From: Duganella sp. BJB476
GTDB taxonomy: Bacteria > Pseudomonadota > Gammaproteobacteria > Burkholderiales > Burkholderiaceae_D
NCBI RefSeq assembly: GCF_003416895.1
Contig: NZ_QVIO01000001.1
Location: 620,001 to 684,000 of the forward strand
DNA length: 64,000 nucleotides
Direction of reading: 5' to 3'
How positions within the stretch are numbered: the first letter of the stretch is position 1; every line of letters starts with the position of its first letter. Of the stretch, positions 38,379 to 47,841 are shown one piece after another. The notes beneath the pieces were generated by a model. The model searched no databases. It was not told the origin of the DNA and saw nothing but the letters and a program-made list of their open reading frames with translations. The position numbers and the translations under genes are program-made.

Positions 38379-39335
38379 TCAATCTGCGATGCTGCAGGCC
38401 TCGCTAGGCACGTCGCGCGCCAGCTGGCGGAAGGCTGCCGGCGCCACGCCGTAGCGGCGCGCAAAGGCGCGGGAGAAATGGCTGGCATTGGAGAAGCCAA
38501 GGTCGAGCGCAATGTCGATGATGCGGGCGTCGCCGGCCATCAGGATCTCTCGCGCGCGCTCGATGCGCAGCTTCATCAGGTACTGGTGCGGCGGCATGCC
38601 GACCGATTTGTGGAATTCACGCGAGAAGTGGGATTCGCTCATCGCGCAGGCCTCGGCCATGTCCACCACGGCGATTTCCTCCGCCAGCCGCGCGGCCATG
38701 TACGCCAGGATTTTCTGCAGGCGCGATCCCGCCAGGCTGCTGGTGGCGCAGGCGGAGGGCAGCTGCGCGTGCTGCTGCAGCAGATAAGCCACCAGGGCCG
38801 ATGTCAGATGGTCGCGGAATTGCGGCGCCCAGGCGCCGGCCAGCGTGTCGGCGTCGAGCAGCTTCAGGGTCAGGTCCATGACCACGCGATCCGGCGCGAT
38901 CCAGTTGCTGGACAGTGTGGACAGGCTCTGGCCGCAGGTCGCAGCCATGGCCTGCACGGTCGCCGTCGGGACGAAGATGTTGACGATGTCGCAACCGCTT
39001 AAACGGCGCCAACGGCCCTTGGCGCCCGGCATGCATACACGAAAACGGTTGGCGCCGATCACGCCGCTCCAGACGGGGGCGCCGTCGTTCCAGATTTCCG
39101 ATTGATGCGGCTCCAGCTGAATGGCGATGCGGTAGCTGTCGGGATGCGGCACGATGGAGCGGATCGCGCTGTCGGCGCCGTCGGCGGTCCAGCGCACGAT
39201 CACCGCGCCCGACAGCGGCAGCGGCCCGATGCAGGCCCGCAGCGGCTCGGTCGCCCCGCTGCGCCGAAAGCATTCCTTGAGCGTGTCGGAGTTGTCCCAT
39301 CCGAAGGCCTGCGTGAGCTGATTGAGCTGATTCAT
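38379..39335 (-). CDS. AraC-family transcriptional regulator
   Basis: A 318-residue protein with a cupin-like sensor half and a C-terminal double helix-turn-helix (AEACAMSESHFSREFHKSV, then DIALDLGFSNASHFSRAFARRYG). The ATG at 39335 is preferred over 39395, where the sequence before it has no homology. It stands between a TonB receptor operon on its own strand and a divergent GH3 glucosidase. The 168-base divergent gap contains AT-rich sequence with GTATA/TATAC elements (for example around 39357-39375), suitable for a shared control region. It may coordinate a carbohydrate-use locus. Confidence 0.9.
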   Translation of the reverse strand: MNQLNQLTQAFGWDNSDTLKECFRRSGATEPLRACIGPLPLSGAVIVRWTADGADSAIRSIVPHPDSYRIAIQLEPHQSEIWNDGAPVWSGVIGANRFRVCMPGAKGRWRRLSGCDIVNIFVPTATVQAMAATCGQSLSTLSSNWIAPDRVVMDLTLKLLDADTLAGAWAPQFRDHLTSALVAYLLQQHAQLPSACATSSLAGSRLQKILAYMAARLAEEIAVVDMAEACAMSESHFSREFHKSVGMPPHQYLMKLRIERAREILMAGDARIIDIALDLGFSNASHFSRAFARRYGVAPAAFRQLARDVPSEACSIAD

Positions 39336-39503
39336 GATTTGCCACAATCCAGAAATCGTATACCGTATATTACCTAGGGATTGTGATTTCAACAAGGCGG
39401 TGTTGCGGAATATCGTTCCGTCGATTCGTCATTTTCGTAATTGCCCGGCCTGCGTGCCGGGGGCACAATCGCCCGCAAACAATTCAGAAAGTGATGGAGA
39501 TAC

Positions 39504-41753
39504 ATGAAATTGCGGAGAAAAATTAGCCTGATATCGGCAGCCGTGGCGCTTTGCTGCGGTAGCGTCGGCGCGCAAACCGGCGAGCCTGCTGCGCCCACAA
39601 GCACGCCGTGGATGAACGCGCAGCTGGGCGCGGAGGAGCGGGCACGCCTGGCGGTCGCGGCGATGACGTTCGACGAGAAGCTCAAGCTGGTCTACGGCTA
39701 CCTGGGCGCCGACATGGAATATAAAAAGACCACGCGGCCGGCGCCGGCGCACAAGCAGTCGGCCGGCTTTATCTACGGCGTGCCGCGCCTGGGCATCCCC
39801 CACCTGTGGGAAACCGACGCCGGCCTGGGCGTGGCCAGCCAGGCCGGGCCGGACGCGCGCCAGGGCACGGCGCTGCCGTCCGGCTTGAATACGGCGGCCA
39901 CCTGGGACCTGCAGACCGCCTATGCGGGTGGCGCCATGATCGGCGCCGAAGCGCGCGCCTACGGCTTCAATGTGCTGCTGGCCGGCGGTGTCAACCTGAT
40001 GCGCGAACCGCGCAACGGCCGCAACTTCGAGTATGCAGGCGAGGATCCCCTGTTGGCTGGCAAGATCGTCGGCGCGCAAATCAAGGGCGTCCAGTCGAAT
40101 CGCGTGGTGTCCACGCTCAAGCACTTTGCCTTGAATGACCAGGAAACCGGCCGCACCACGCTCAACGTCAGGATCGACGACCGTTCGGCGCGCATGTCGG
40201 ACCTGCTGGCCTTGCAGATTGCGAACGAAGAGGGCAATCCCGGCGCGGTCATGTGTTCCTACAACCGCGTCAACGGCGTCTATGGCTGCGAGAGCAACTA
40301 CCTGCTGAACGAGGTGCTGAAGAAGGACTGGGGCTTCAAGGGCTGGGTGATGTCGGACTGGGGCGCGACGCACAGCACGGTGCCGGCCGCCAATGCCGGG
40401 CTGGACCAGCAGTCCGGCATGCCGTTCGACGTGGCCGATTATTTCGGCCCGCCGCTGAAGGAGGCCGTGCTGAACGGCTGGGTGCCGCAGGCGCGCCTGG
40501 ACGACATGGTGCGCCGCATCCTGTATGCGATGTTCGCGCACGGCGTGGTGGACCACCCGGTGGCGCCTGCCCCTGAGGCGATCGACTTCAATGCGCACGC
40601 GGCGGTGTCGCGCAAGGACGCGCAGGAGGGCATGGTGCTGCTGAAGAACAGCAACGGCGCCTTGCCGCTGAACCGCGCCGCCAAGCGCATCGCGGTGATC
40701 GGCGGCTATGCCGACCGCGGCGTGCTGGCCGGCGGCGGTTCGTCGCTGGTTTATCCGGTTGGCGGCAATGCCGCGCCGGAGCTGCTGCCCAAGACCTGGC
40801 CCGGCCCGGTCATGGTCTATCCGTCGTCGCCGTTGAAAGCCATCCAGGCGCGCATGCCGTCGGCCACGGTGGTGTACAGCGACGGCAGCGACCGCGATGC
40901 GGCGGCCAAGCTGGCGCGCGACAGCGACGTGGTGCTGGTGTTCGCGACCCAGTGGACGGGCGAGGGCTTCGACATACCCAACCTGTCGCTGCCCGACAAG
41001 CAGGACGAGCTGATCGCAACCGTGGCCGAGGCCAACGCCAACACCGTGGTGGTGCTGGAAACCGGCGGTCCGGTGACCATGCCGTGGCTGACTAAGGTGT
41101 CGGCCGTGCTGGAGGCGTGGTATCCCGGCACCAGCGGCGGCGAGGCGATTGCCGGCGTGCTGTTCGGCGAGGTCAATCCTTCAGGCCATTTGCCGGCCAC
41201 CTTCCCGGCATCGGAATCGCAATTGCCTCGCCCGGCGTTGGATGGCTTCCCTGAAGTGGCGGACCGTCGCTTCGACGTCAGCTACAGCGAAGGTGCCGCC
41301 GTTGGCTACAAGTGGTTCGACCTGAAGGGGCTGACGCCGCTGTTCCCGTTCGGCCATGGCCTGTCCTATACCGAGTTCGCCTTCTCGGACCTGGCCGCCA
41401 GCGTCAAGGGCGGCGTCGTGCGCGCTTCGTTCACGGTGAAAAATACCGGCAAGGTCGTGGGCAAGCAGGTGGCCCAGCTCTACGTGTCGCCGCTGAGCGC
41501 GCGCTGGGAAGCGCCGAAACGCCTGGCCGGTTTCCAGAAGGTCGAGGTGCAGCCGGGTGCCGGCGTGCAGGCTTCGGTGACCGTCGATCCGCGCTTGCTG
41601 GCGGTGTATGACTCGGCATCGAAGACCTGGAAGGTGGCCAGGGGCGACTACAAGCTGACCCTGGCGGCCAGCGCCGCCGACAGTAAGGCCGTCAGCACCG
41701 TGGTCCACCTGGATGCCGCCGTCTACGATGTGAACGGCAAGCCTTCCCGCTAA
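39504..41753 (+). CDS. bglX: GH3 family beta-glucosidase, secreted
   Basis: A 749-residue glycoside hydrolase family 3 enzyme with a signal peptide (CCGSVGA|QTGEPA). It releases terminal beta-linked sugars, usually glucose, from oligosaccharides. The catalytic nucleophile is D285 in GWVMSDWGATHS; KHFALNDQETGR and the C-terminal fibronectin III-like domain (from about residue 640) are typical. It is probably periplasmic. A bidirectional terminator separates it from a convergent sodium/sugar symporter, which would take up the released sugar. An AraC regulator is divergent. Exact linkage preference is not predictable; bglX is given by family resemblance. Confidence 0.9.
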   Translation: MKLRRKISLISAAVALCCGSVGAQTGEPAAPTSTPWMNAQLGAEERARLAVAAMTFDEKLKLVYGYLGADMEYKKTTRPAPAHKQSAGFIYGVPRLGIPHLWETDAGLGVASQAGPDARQGTALPSGLNTAATWDLQTAYAGGAMIGAEARAYGFNVLLAGGVNLMREPRNGRNFEYAGEDPLLAGKIVGAQIKGVQSNRVVSTLKHFALNDQETGRTTLNVRIDDRSARMSDLLALQIANEEGNPGAVMCSYNRVNGVYGCESNYLLNEVLKKDWGFKGWVMSDWGATHSTVPAANAGLDQQSGMPFDVADYFGPPLKEAVLNGWVPQARLDDMVRRILYAMFAHGVVDHPVAPAPEAIDFNAHAAVSRKDAQEGMVLLKNSNGALPLNRAAKRIAVIGGYADRGVLAGGGSSLVYPVGGNAAPELLPKTWPGPVMVYPSSPLKAIQARMPSATVVYSDGSDRDAAAKLARDSDVVLVFATQWTGEGFDIPNLSLPDKQDELIATVAEANANTVVVLETGGPVTMPWLTKVSAVLEAWYPGTSGGEAIAGVLFGEVNPSGHLPATFPASESQLPRPALDGFPEVADRRFDVSYSEGAAVGYKWFDLKGLTPLFPFGHGLSYTEFAFSDLAASVKGGVVRASFTVKNTGKVVGKQVAQLYVSPLSARWEAPKRLAGFQKVEVQPGAGVQASVTVDPRLLAVYDSASKTWKVARGDYKLTLAASAADSKAVSTVVHLDAAVYDVNGKPSR

Positions 41754-41765
41754 ACGCCGGAGGAC

Positions 41766-41811
41766 AAAAAAAGGGCGGGCGCTGTATTTGCAGCGCCCGC
41801 CCTTTTTATTT
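41766..41811. terminator. Bidirectional intrinsic terminator
   Basis: Perfect 12-bp stem GGGCGGGCGCTG (41773-41784) / CAGCGCCCGCCC (41791-41802) with a 6-base loop, T-tract TTTTTATTT on one side and seven A on the other. It serves the glucosidase gene on the plus strand and the symporter gene on the minus strand. Confidence 0.95.
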
Positions 41812-41821
41812 CACTGCCGTT

Positions 41822-43495
41822 TTACCACCAGAGGCTGTAGATCGCCGTCAGTGCGATGCCGATCACCGCCGAACCCAGCGCAAAGGCGCCGTCGACGCGG
41901 AACAGCGAGGTGTCGATGTGCATGTGCTTGACGTTGTCGCGCTTGACGTCGGCCATCTTGCTGATCACGACCATGCCGGCTACCACCACCCAGAACACGA
42001 TGAACATGCGGTCGAGGAAGGGGATCTCGGCCAGGCCGCCGGCGGTGACCTTGGCAAAGCCGATCGGCACCAGGAACGACAGGTCCATCATCGTCGGCAG
42101 GAACTTCAGCACGATCGAGCCGACCAGGCCGCCCAAGGTGGCGAACATGGCGGCGCCGGCCGTGGTTTTCTTCCAGAAGAAGCCCAGCAGGAACATGGCC
42201 AGGATGCCGGGCGAGACAAAGCCGGTGTATTCCTGGATGTACTGGAAGCCGCCTTTCTTGTCGATGCCCAGCATCGGCGCGATCAGCACGGCCAGCACCA
42301 TCGCCACCACCACGCTGACGCGGCCGATCCACACCATGCGCTGCTCGCTGGCCTGCTTGTTGAAGGCCTTTTTGTAGATGTCGAGCGTGAAGATGGTGGC
42401 GATGCTGTTGGCCTTGCCGGCCAGCGAAGCCACCACTGCCGCCGTCAGCGCGGCGAAGGCGATGCCCTTCAGGCCGGATGGCAACAGGTTGAGCAGGATA
42501 GGGTAGGCGCGGTCGGGATTGACTTCGCCGCCGACCTTCATGGCGTCGCCCAGCGCGCCGGATTTGTCCAGCGCATAGGCGGCGATGCCAGGCAACACAA
42601 CGATGACCGGCATCAGCAGCTTCAGGAAGGCCGCGAACAGCAGGCCTTTGCGCGCGGTCGGCAGGTCGGCGCCCAGCGCGCGCTGGGTGATGTACTGGTT
42701 GCAGCCCCAATAGTTCAGGTTGACGATCCACATGCCGCCCAGCAGCACCGACAGGCCGGGCAAGTCCATGTAGTTCGGATTGTCGCGCGCGAGCACCATG
42801 TCGAAGTGGTCGCGGCTATGGGCGTACAGCTCTGACAGGCCGGACATCGCGCCTTGCTTGTGCGCCAGCGCGGCCACCATGTCGAGCGCCAGCCAGGTGG
42901 TGACCAGGCCGCCGACCACCAGGCAGGTCACCTGCACCACGTCGGTGTAGCCGATCACCTTCATGCCGCCCAGCGTGATCACCGCCGCGAACACCGCCAG
43001 GAACAGCATGCACGGCAGCAGGGCGATGCCCGACAGGCTGCTGATGGCCAGCGCACCCAGGTACAGGATCGAAGTCAGGTTGACCACCACGTACAGGCCC
43101 AGCCAGAAAAGCGCCATCGTGGTCGCCACCGCCTTGCCGTAGCGCTGTTCGAGGAACTGCGGCATGGTGTAGATGCGGTTCTTCAGGTAGACCGGCATGA
43201 AGAACACGGCCACGATCACCAGCGTGGCGGCCGCCATCAGCTCATACACGGCGATGGCCATGCCGATGCGGTAGCCGGAACCGCTCATGCCGATGAACTG
43301 CTCAGCCGAGATATTGGAAGCGATCAGCGAGGCGCCGATGGCCCACCAGGTCAGCGACCCCTCGGCCAGGAAATAGTCGTGTGAAGCCGAACCGGAACCG
43401 GCCTGCTTGCGCCGGTAGACCCAGATGCCATAGCCGGCGACCAGAACGAAATAAAACAGAAAGACGGTGACGTCTATGGTGGAAAAAGTGCTCAT
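41822..43495 (-). CDS. Sodium:solute symporter (SSS, SGLT-like)
   Basis: A 557-residue inner-membrane protein with about 14 helices, of the sodium/solute symporter family and close in appearance to bacterial sodium/galactose or glucose carriers (vSGLT-type). Typical sequences: SHDYFLAEGSLTWWAIGASLIASNISAEQF at the N-terminus (split here: SHDYFLAEG and ASNISAEQF) and the central NLNYWGCNQYITQRAL. The convergent GH3 glucosidase suggests that it imports the released monosaccharide. It is monocistronic with a strong terminator after it. Confidence 0.92.
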   Translation of the reverse strand: MSTFSTIDVTVFLFYFVLVAGYGIWVYRRKQAGSGSASHDYFLAEGSLTWWAIGASLIASNISAEQFIGMSGSGYRIGMAIAVYELMAAATLVIVAVFFMPVYLKNRIYTMPQFLEQRYGKAVATTMALFWLGLYVVVNLTSILYLGALAISSLSGIALLPCMLFLAVFAAVITLGGMKVIGYTDVVQVTCLVVGGLVTTWLALDMVAALAHKQGAMSGLSELYAHSRDHFDMVLARDNPNYMDLPGLSVLLGGMWIVNLNYWGCNQYITQRALGADLPTARKGLLFAAFLKLLMPVIVVLPGIAAYALDKSGALGDAMKVGGEVNPDRAYPILLNLLPSGLKGIAFAALTAAVVASLAGKANSIATIFTLDIYKKAFNKQASEQRMVWIGRVSVVVAMVLAVLIAPMLGIDKKGGFQYIQEYTGFVSPGILAMFLLGFFWKKTTAGAAMFATLGGLVGSIVLKFLPTMMDLSFLVPIGFAKVTAGGLAEIPFLDRMFIVFWVVVAGMVVISKMADVKRDNVKHMHIDTSLFRVDGAFALGSAVIGIALTAIYSLWW

Positions 43496-43528
43496 GCAGC
43501 GCTCGAAATGAAAGGTTTGTCTCCGGAT

Positions 43529-43560
43529 GGACGGCCTGGTTGCGGCCGTTCCCTTTTTTT
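43529..43560 (+). terminator. Terminator-like hairpin in the symporter/MFS gap
   Basis: GGACGGCC (43529-43536) pairs with GGCCGTTCC (43544-43552, one bulged base), followed by seven T (43554-43560). The T-tract is on the plus strand, antisense to both flanking genes. It may stop antisense transcription or form a leader hairpin of the symporter mRNA. Confidence 0.4.
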
Positions 43561-43662
43561 AAATCTACCAAGTGAAAATCTTAGGCGATTTGGGCCGGAA
43601 GACGCCAATACGACTTTTGCAATCAGCTATATCGTTTGGGTAAGGCTTCACTTCAATAATTG

Positions 43663-44829
43663 TTAATTCGACACTACATTCATCCGGACCGCGCGTCCCC
43701 CGAGCAAGGGCAGCAGGCTGATCAGCGCAAGCACGGCCAGCGCGACGCCTACCCACAACGGCGAGCGCAAGCCGTAGCCGGCGGCGATCCCCAGTCCGCC
43801 TATCCACGACCCGGCGCCCAGGCCGATGTTGATGACCGAGGTGTGGATGGTGTTGACCAGAGGCCCGGGATGCGCGGTCCGCATCACCCGCGCGATAATG
43901 GCAGGATTCATGGACATGCCGACCAGCCCGGTCACCACCAGCAAGGCGATGCTGATCGTCTGGTCGTGCGCAAACACGGCGAACAGCGCCAAGCTGATGC
44001 TCAGGATCAGCATGCCCCCGACCATGATCGGTATCGTGTACTGGTCCGCAAACCGCCCCACCACGCCGTTGCCGACCACGTTGGCGACGCCGTAGACGCC
44101 CAGCAGCCACGGAATCGAGGAGGGCGGGAAGCCGCTCACCTCGGTCAGGATGGGCGCGAAGTAGCTGAAGGCGGCGAAGATCGCACCGATGATGAGGCCG
44201 CTGCTGGCATAGGCCGCCCACAGATGGGGATTCCTGAACTCCTTCAGTTCGCTGCCCAGGCTGGCTGCCTGGGATGGCCTGGAGCGCGGCATCAGCAACG
44301 TGACCAGCACCATGCACAGCACCGTCAGCAGCACCACCAGCCAGAAGCTGGCGCGCCATCCCAGATGCTGGTCGATCAGCGTGGCCATCGGCACGCCGAC
44401 CACCGAAGCCAACATGAGACCGCCGATCACGACGGCGGCGGCGCGCCCGCGCGCGTGGACGCCGACCAGGTCGGCACAGATCGCCAGCGATACGCCAAAG
44501 CAGGCCGAGGCGGCCACGCCGGTGGCCAGCCGCGCGATCGCCATGACGTCATAGCTGGTGGCCGAGGCGGCGATCGATTGGGCGATCACGTACAGGCTCA
44601 GCAGCCCAAGCAAGCCGTCCTTCTTGGTGATGCGCAGCTTGAGCATGCCGACGGTGATCAGCGGCCCGCCAACCACCATGCCGATGGCGTAGAGCGAGAT
44701 CAGGTAGCCGATCCGTGTCACCGGCTCGCCCAGGGCCAGCGCCAGCGACGGCATCATGCCCGCCACCATGAATTCGGACGTGGTCAACGAGAAGATCGTC
44801 AAGCCGAGTATATAGACAAGCAGGGGCAT
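43663..44829 (-). CDS. MFS transporter (DHA1-type) downstream of vioE
   Basis: A 388-residue major facilitator with about 12 helices, of the AraJ/sugar-efflux/drug:H+ antiporter type. An efflux-family motif is visible as ISLYAIGMVVGGPL and a second near ATGVAASACFGVSLAI. It begins 24 bases after the vioE stop on the same strand, with an AAGGAAA ribosome-binding site, so it is probably the sixth gene of the violacein transcript. Export of violacein or an intermediate, or self-protection, is an attractive role but inferred only from position. Confidence 0.88.
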   Translation of the reverse strand: MPLLVYILGLTIFSLTTSEFMVAGMMPSLALALGEPVTRIGYLISLYAIGMVVGGPLITVGMLKLRITKKDGLLGLLSLYVIAQSIAASATSYDVMAIARLATGVAASACFGVSLAICADLVGVHARGRAAAVVIGGLMLASVVGVPMATLIDQHLGWRASFWLVVLLTVLCMVLVTLLMPRSRPSQAASLGSELKEFRNPHLWAAYASSGLIIGAIFAAFSYFAPILTEVSGFPPSSIPWLLGVYGVANVVGNGVVGRFADQYTIPIMVGGMLILSISLALFAVFAHDQTISIALLVVTGLVGMSMNPAIIARVMRTAHPGPLVNTIHTSVINIGLGAGSWIGGLGIAAGYGLRSPLWVGVALAVLALISLLPLLGGRAVRMNVVSN

Positions 44830-44853
44830 ACAGGTTTCCTTCGAAAGTAAAAG

Positions 44854-45423
44854 CTAGGACTGGGCGGGAATGAAAATGCTGTCCGCAATGTCGGCCGCCG
44901 AGAAGTTCGGAAAATCGCGCACCGACAGATGCTGCGGGTCGTTGCCGGTGACCATGCGCAGCAGCTGGTTGCCGCCGGCCTGCAGGTAGAACACCGAGCG
45001 CGCCTTGCCCGGCCGCTCGATGACCCAGGCATCGGCCGGCTGGCCCAGCACGGCGTGGCGGCCGTTATGCAGCGCCTCGCCGTCGCGCAGGATGGCCTGC
45101 GGCAGGAACAGTTCACGGAACGGCGCCACCTCGTCCGGCAGCGCCGTTTCGCGCAGTTGCTCGCCATGCCTGGCATACGCCACTTTTTGCTTGCGGCTGC
45201 GCTCGCGCCCGGCGTCGCCGATTTCGGACATCCACAGACGGTGCCCGGTCTCCCGCTCCGACCAGGGGTTGAACAGGCCGTCGATGCGGCAGATATTGCG
45301 GTCGTAGTCGAACCAGCAATAGCCGGAGGTGACCTCGTCCTCTTCCCGCATCGGCGACCAGTAGGAGATGTAGGCGCTGCTCCATTGCAGCGGCAACAGC
45401 GGCGGCGTGGCGTAGTTCGGCAT
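44854..45423 (-). CDS. vioE: Violacein biosynthesis enzyme VioE
   Basis: A 189-residue cofactor-free enzyme that takes the labile VioB product (an indole-3-pyruvate imine dimer) and by 1,2-indole rearrangement steers it to prodeoxyviolacein. The sequence closely follows known VioE: LLPLQWSSAYISYWSPM, SGYCWFDYDRNICRIDGLFN, PWSERETG and RLWMSE are recognisable. Length matches the 191-residue Chromobacterium protein. The GGAG before ATG 45423 is clear, and the vioD stop lies 9 bases upstream. Fold is LolA/LolB-like. Confidence 0.97.
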   Translation of the reverse strand: MPNYATPPLLPLQWSSAYISYWSPMREEDEVTSGYCWFDYDRNICRIDGLFNPWSERETGHRLWMSEIGDAGRERSRKQKVAYARHGEQLRETALPDEVAPFRELFLPQAILRDGEALHNGRHAVLGQPADAWVIERPGKARSVFYLQAGGNQLLRMVTGNDPQHLSVRDFPNFSAADIADSIFIPAQS

Positions 45424-45432
45424 GGCGGCTCC

Positions 45433-46551
45433 TTATCGACCCAGCGCGTAGCCGAGCGTGGCCATCAGCGCGTCCTGCAACGGCGGCAAGTCCTTGCGGC
45501 GGTTATCGAAGCTGATGGTCAGTTCGGCGTTGCTCAGTCCGATGCGGTCGCTGACGGTTTCGAACCAGCGGCGGCTGCTGTCGGCGTGGTCCTTGAACAG
45601 CCGCACCAGCGGCACGGCGCGGGCGTTGAAGTTGGCCAGCGCGGCGGCGGTGTCGGCCTCGGCGCCCAGGGTTTTCGCCAGCAGCAGGGCGACCGTCACC
45701 GCCATCGTGGTGCCATGGCCGATCGAGAAGTGGCCCGACTGCAGCGCATCGCCGATCAGCACGAACTTGCCGTGGCTGGCCTGTTCGCGGCTGAGCGTCA
45801 TGAAGTTGCGCCAGCCCTGGCCCGGTTGGCTGATCAGGTCGTGGTCGCCCAGTTCGGCCTGGAAGGTCTGGGCCAGATAGGCGGCGACCTCGCTGTCGCT
45901 GCGGTTCTCCAGCCCGGCGCGGGCAAAGCTCTGTTCGCTGCACTCGACGATAAAGGTGCTCATCGTGTCCGAGTATTTATAGGCGTGGCCCATGAAGATG
46001 CCATGCTCGTTGCTGCGGAAGACCAGGTTCATCTGGTCGAACAGCTGGGTGGTGCCGTACCAGATGTATTTGTTGCGGCCGAAATCGACCTGCGCCGCCA
46101 GCGCCTGCGGCAACTCCAGCGACTTGTGGTTGACGCCGTTGGACACCACCACCAGGTCGTACTCGGCCTCCAGCGCTTCCTTGCTGGCCAGCGGCGTTTC
46201 GTACTGGATAGTGATGCCGGCGGCCACGCACTTGGCGCGCAGCGCCTGCACCAGCGCCTGGCGTCCGACGCCGCACAGCGTGATGCCGGTGCTCATCAGG
46301 TTGGGCTGGTCGTGGTGCACCAGCTTGAACTCTTCCAGGTACTGCGGATTGAGCAGTTCGGGCTGCTCCAGGTAGGACAGCGGATTGGCCGGATGGCGCG
46401 GCGGCCGTCCCGGCAGCACCACACCCCAGCCCAGCACTTCTTCCTGGGTGTTCTTTTCCGCAATGCGGATGTCCCAGCCGGGCTGGGCTTGCTTCATCTG
46501 ACTGGCAAAGATCAGTCCTGCCGGTCCGGCGCCGATAACGAGAATCTTCAT
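45433..46551 (-). CDS. vioD: Protodeoxyviolaceinate monooxygenase VioD
   Basis: A 372-residue FAD-dependent monooxygenase that hydroxylates one indole ring (5-position) of protodeoxyviolaceinic acid. The N-terminal dinucleotide motif is MKILVIGAGPAGLIFAS, and the FAD-ribityl motif GKFVLIGDALQSGHFSIGHG follows near residue 270. Start 46551 overlaps the vioC stop by one base (TAATG), where homology begins; the in-frame upstream start at 46578 lies inside vioC. Length agrees with known VioD (373). Confidence 0.97.
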   Translation of the reverse strand: MKILVIGAGPAGLIFASQMKQAQPGWDIRIAEKNTQEEVLGWGVVLPGRPPRHPANPLSYLEQPELLNPQYLEEFKLVHHDQPNLMSTGITLCGVGRQALVQALRAKCVAAGITIQYETPLASKEALEAEYDLVVVSNGVNHKSLELPQALAAQVDFGRNKYIWYGTTQLFDQMNLVFRSNEHGIFMGHAYKYSDTMSTFIVECSEQSFARAGLENRSDSEVAAYLAQTFQAELGDHDLISQPGQGWRNFMTLSREQASHGKFVLIGDALQSGHFSIGHGTTMAVTVALLLAKTLGAEADTAAALANFNARAVPLVRLFKDHADSSRRWFETVSDRIGLSNAELTISFDNRRKDLPPLQDALMATLGYALGR

Positions 46552-47840
46552 TAATTTACCCTTCCAAGTTTGTACCAAACGTTTTGCTTCTTCTGGATTT
46601 GTTGCAACTCATCGTAGGGAACCGATGTGAAGTACAGTTTCTCCGCCATGTCGGGCGGATAAACACGGGGGAATTTCTTGTGCATGTAGCGGGTGTACCG
46701 GGTCTGCAGGAAGAAAATCAGATTCGGATTGCTCAGCGCTTCGTAGTTGGCGATCGCCATATCCTGCATGGCGTCGGCCTGCACCTTGCGCTGGCGGGTG
46801 AACTCGGCCAGCACCTGGTTCATCGCATCGGGCTGGCGGTCGAGCAGGGTGGCGAAGACGTACACATCCTCCAGCGCCATGTTCATGCCCTGGCCGAGGA
46901 AGGGCGCGGTGGCGTGCGCCGAGTCGCCGATCAGCAGGACGTTGCCCTTGTAGTGGAAGGTGTTGGAGCGAACATTGATGAGGTCGTTGCTGGGCAGGGC
47001 GATGAACTGGTCCAGCAATTCCTGGCGGCTGGCCGGCGGCAGGGTGCCGAAGTAGCGGCTGAAGAAGTCCGCCATGGCTTCGCGGTTGAGCGTGGCCAGG
47101 CTGGGCGTGCCGGTGTAGGGCAGGCAGATGGCGAAGCTGATGCTGCCGTCCGGGATGGTGGCGGCGCGGCCGGCGAACAGGCCCTTGGAATCCATGCCGA
47201 AGAAGTACAGCAAGTCCTTGCGGAAGCCCAGTCCGGCGGCGTTTGGCAGCACGAGGGTCTTGTAGCCGTGGCGGAAGAAGGTCTGCTTGAACTCGAAGCG
47301 CCGCATGCCGCTTTGCATGGCCCGCCGCACCGCCGAGTGGGCGCCGTCGGCGCCGATGATCAGGTCGCCTTGCAGATGCTGCAGCGCGCCGTTGCTATCC
47401 TGGATCAGCACGGATTTCCGGTCGAGATCGACGTCCAGGCATTTATGCTCGAAGTAGTATTTGACCTCGTGCTTGACGGCGTGCCGGTTCAGCAGGCGCT
47501 GGAAGGCGGTGCGGTCCAGCGACAGCGGGAACAGGCCTTCGAGCGGGGTCAGCTCGCGCACCTTGAAGTCGCCGCGCACGGAGAACGCCATGCCGACCAC
47601 GGGCTCGCCGCACTGGTCCAGCTCCTGCTTGCTGACGCCGGCCCCCAGCACGGCCTTGATGCCGCGCACGGTCATGCTGACGCCGATCGCGCGGGAGCCG
47701 ATCGGATCGGCGCTGGCCGCATTGGGTCCGAGTGGATCGCTGCGCTTTTCGATGACGTGGACGTCGTGCCCCCGTCGCGCCATATAGATGGCGGCCAGGC
47801 TGCCCGCCAGGCCGCCGCCGACGATGATGATCTTGTACAT
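46551..47840 (-). CDS. vioC: Violacein synthase/deoxyviolaceinate monooxygenase VioC
   Basis: A 429-residue FAD-dependent monooxygenase that performs the final oxygenation at the oxindole ring, giving violacein from proviolacein-type precursors. FAD motifs: MYKIIIVGGGLAGSLAAIYM at the N-terminus and VLLIGDSAHATAPFLGQGMN near residue 300. The length is the same as characterised VioC. The start is one base after the vioB stop, and the stop overlaps the vioD start. A C-terminal helix may help membrane or substrate contact. Confidence 0.97.
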   Translation of the reverse strand: MYKIIIVGGGLAGSLAAIYMARRGHDVHVIEKRSDPLGPNAASADPIGSRAIGVSMTVRGIKAVLGAGVSKQELDQCGEPVVGMAFSVRGDFKVRELTPLEGLFPLSLDRTAFQRLLNRHAVKHEVKYYFEHKCLDVDLDRKSVLIQDSNGALQHLQGDLIIGADGAHSAVRRAMQSGMRRFEFKQTFFRHGYKTLVLPNAAGLGFRKDLLYFFGMDSKGLFAGRAATIPDGSISFAICLPYTGTPSLATLNREAMADFFSRYFGTLPPASRQELLDQFIALPSNDLINVRSNTFHYKGNVLLIGDSAHATAPFLGQGMNMALEDVYVFATLLDRQPDAMNQVLAEFTRQRKVQADAMQDMAIANYEALSNPNLIFFLQTRYTRYMHKKFPRVYPPDMAEKLYFTSVPYDELQQIQKKQNVWYKLGRVN

Positions 47841-47841
47841 T

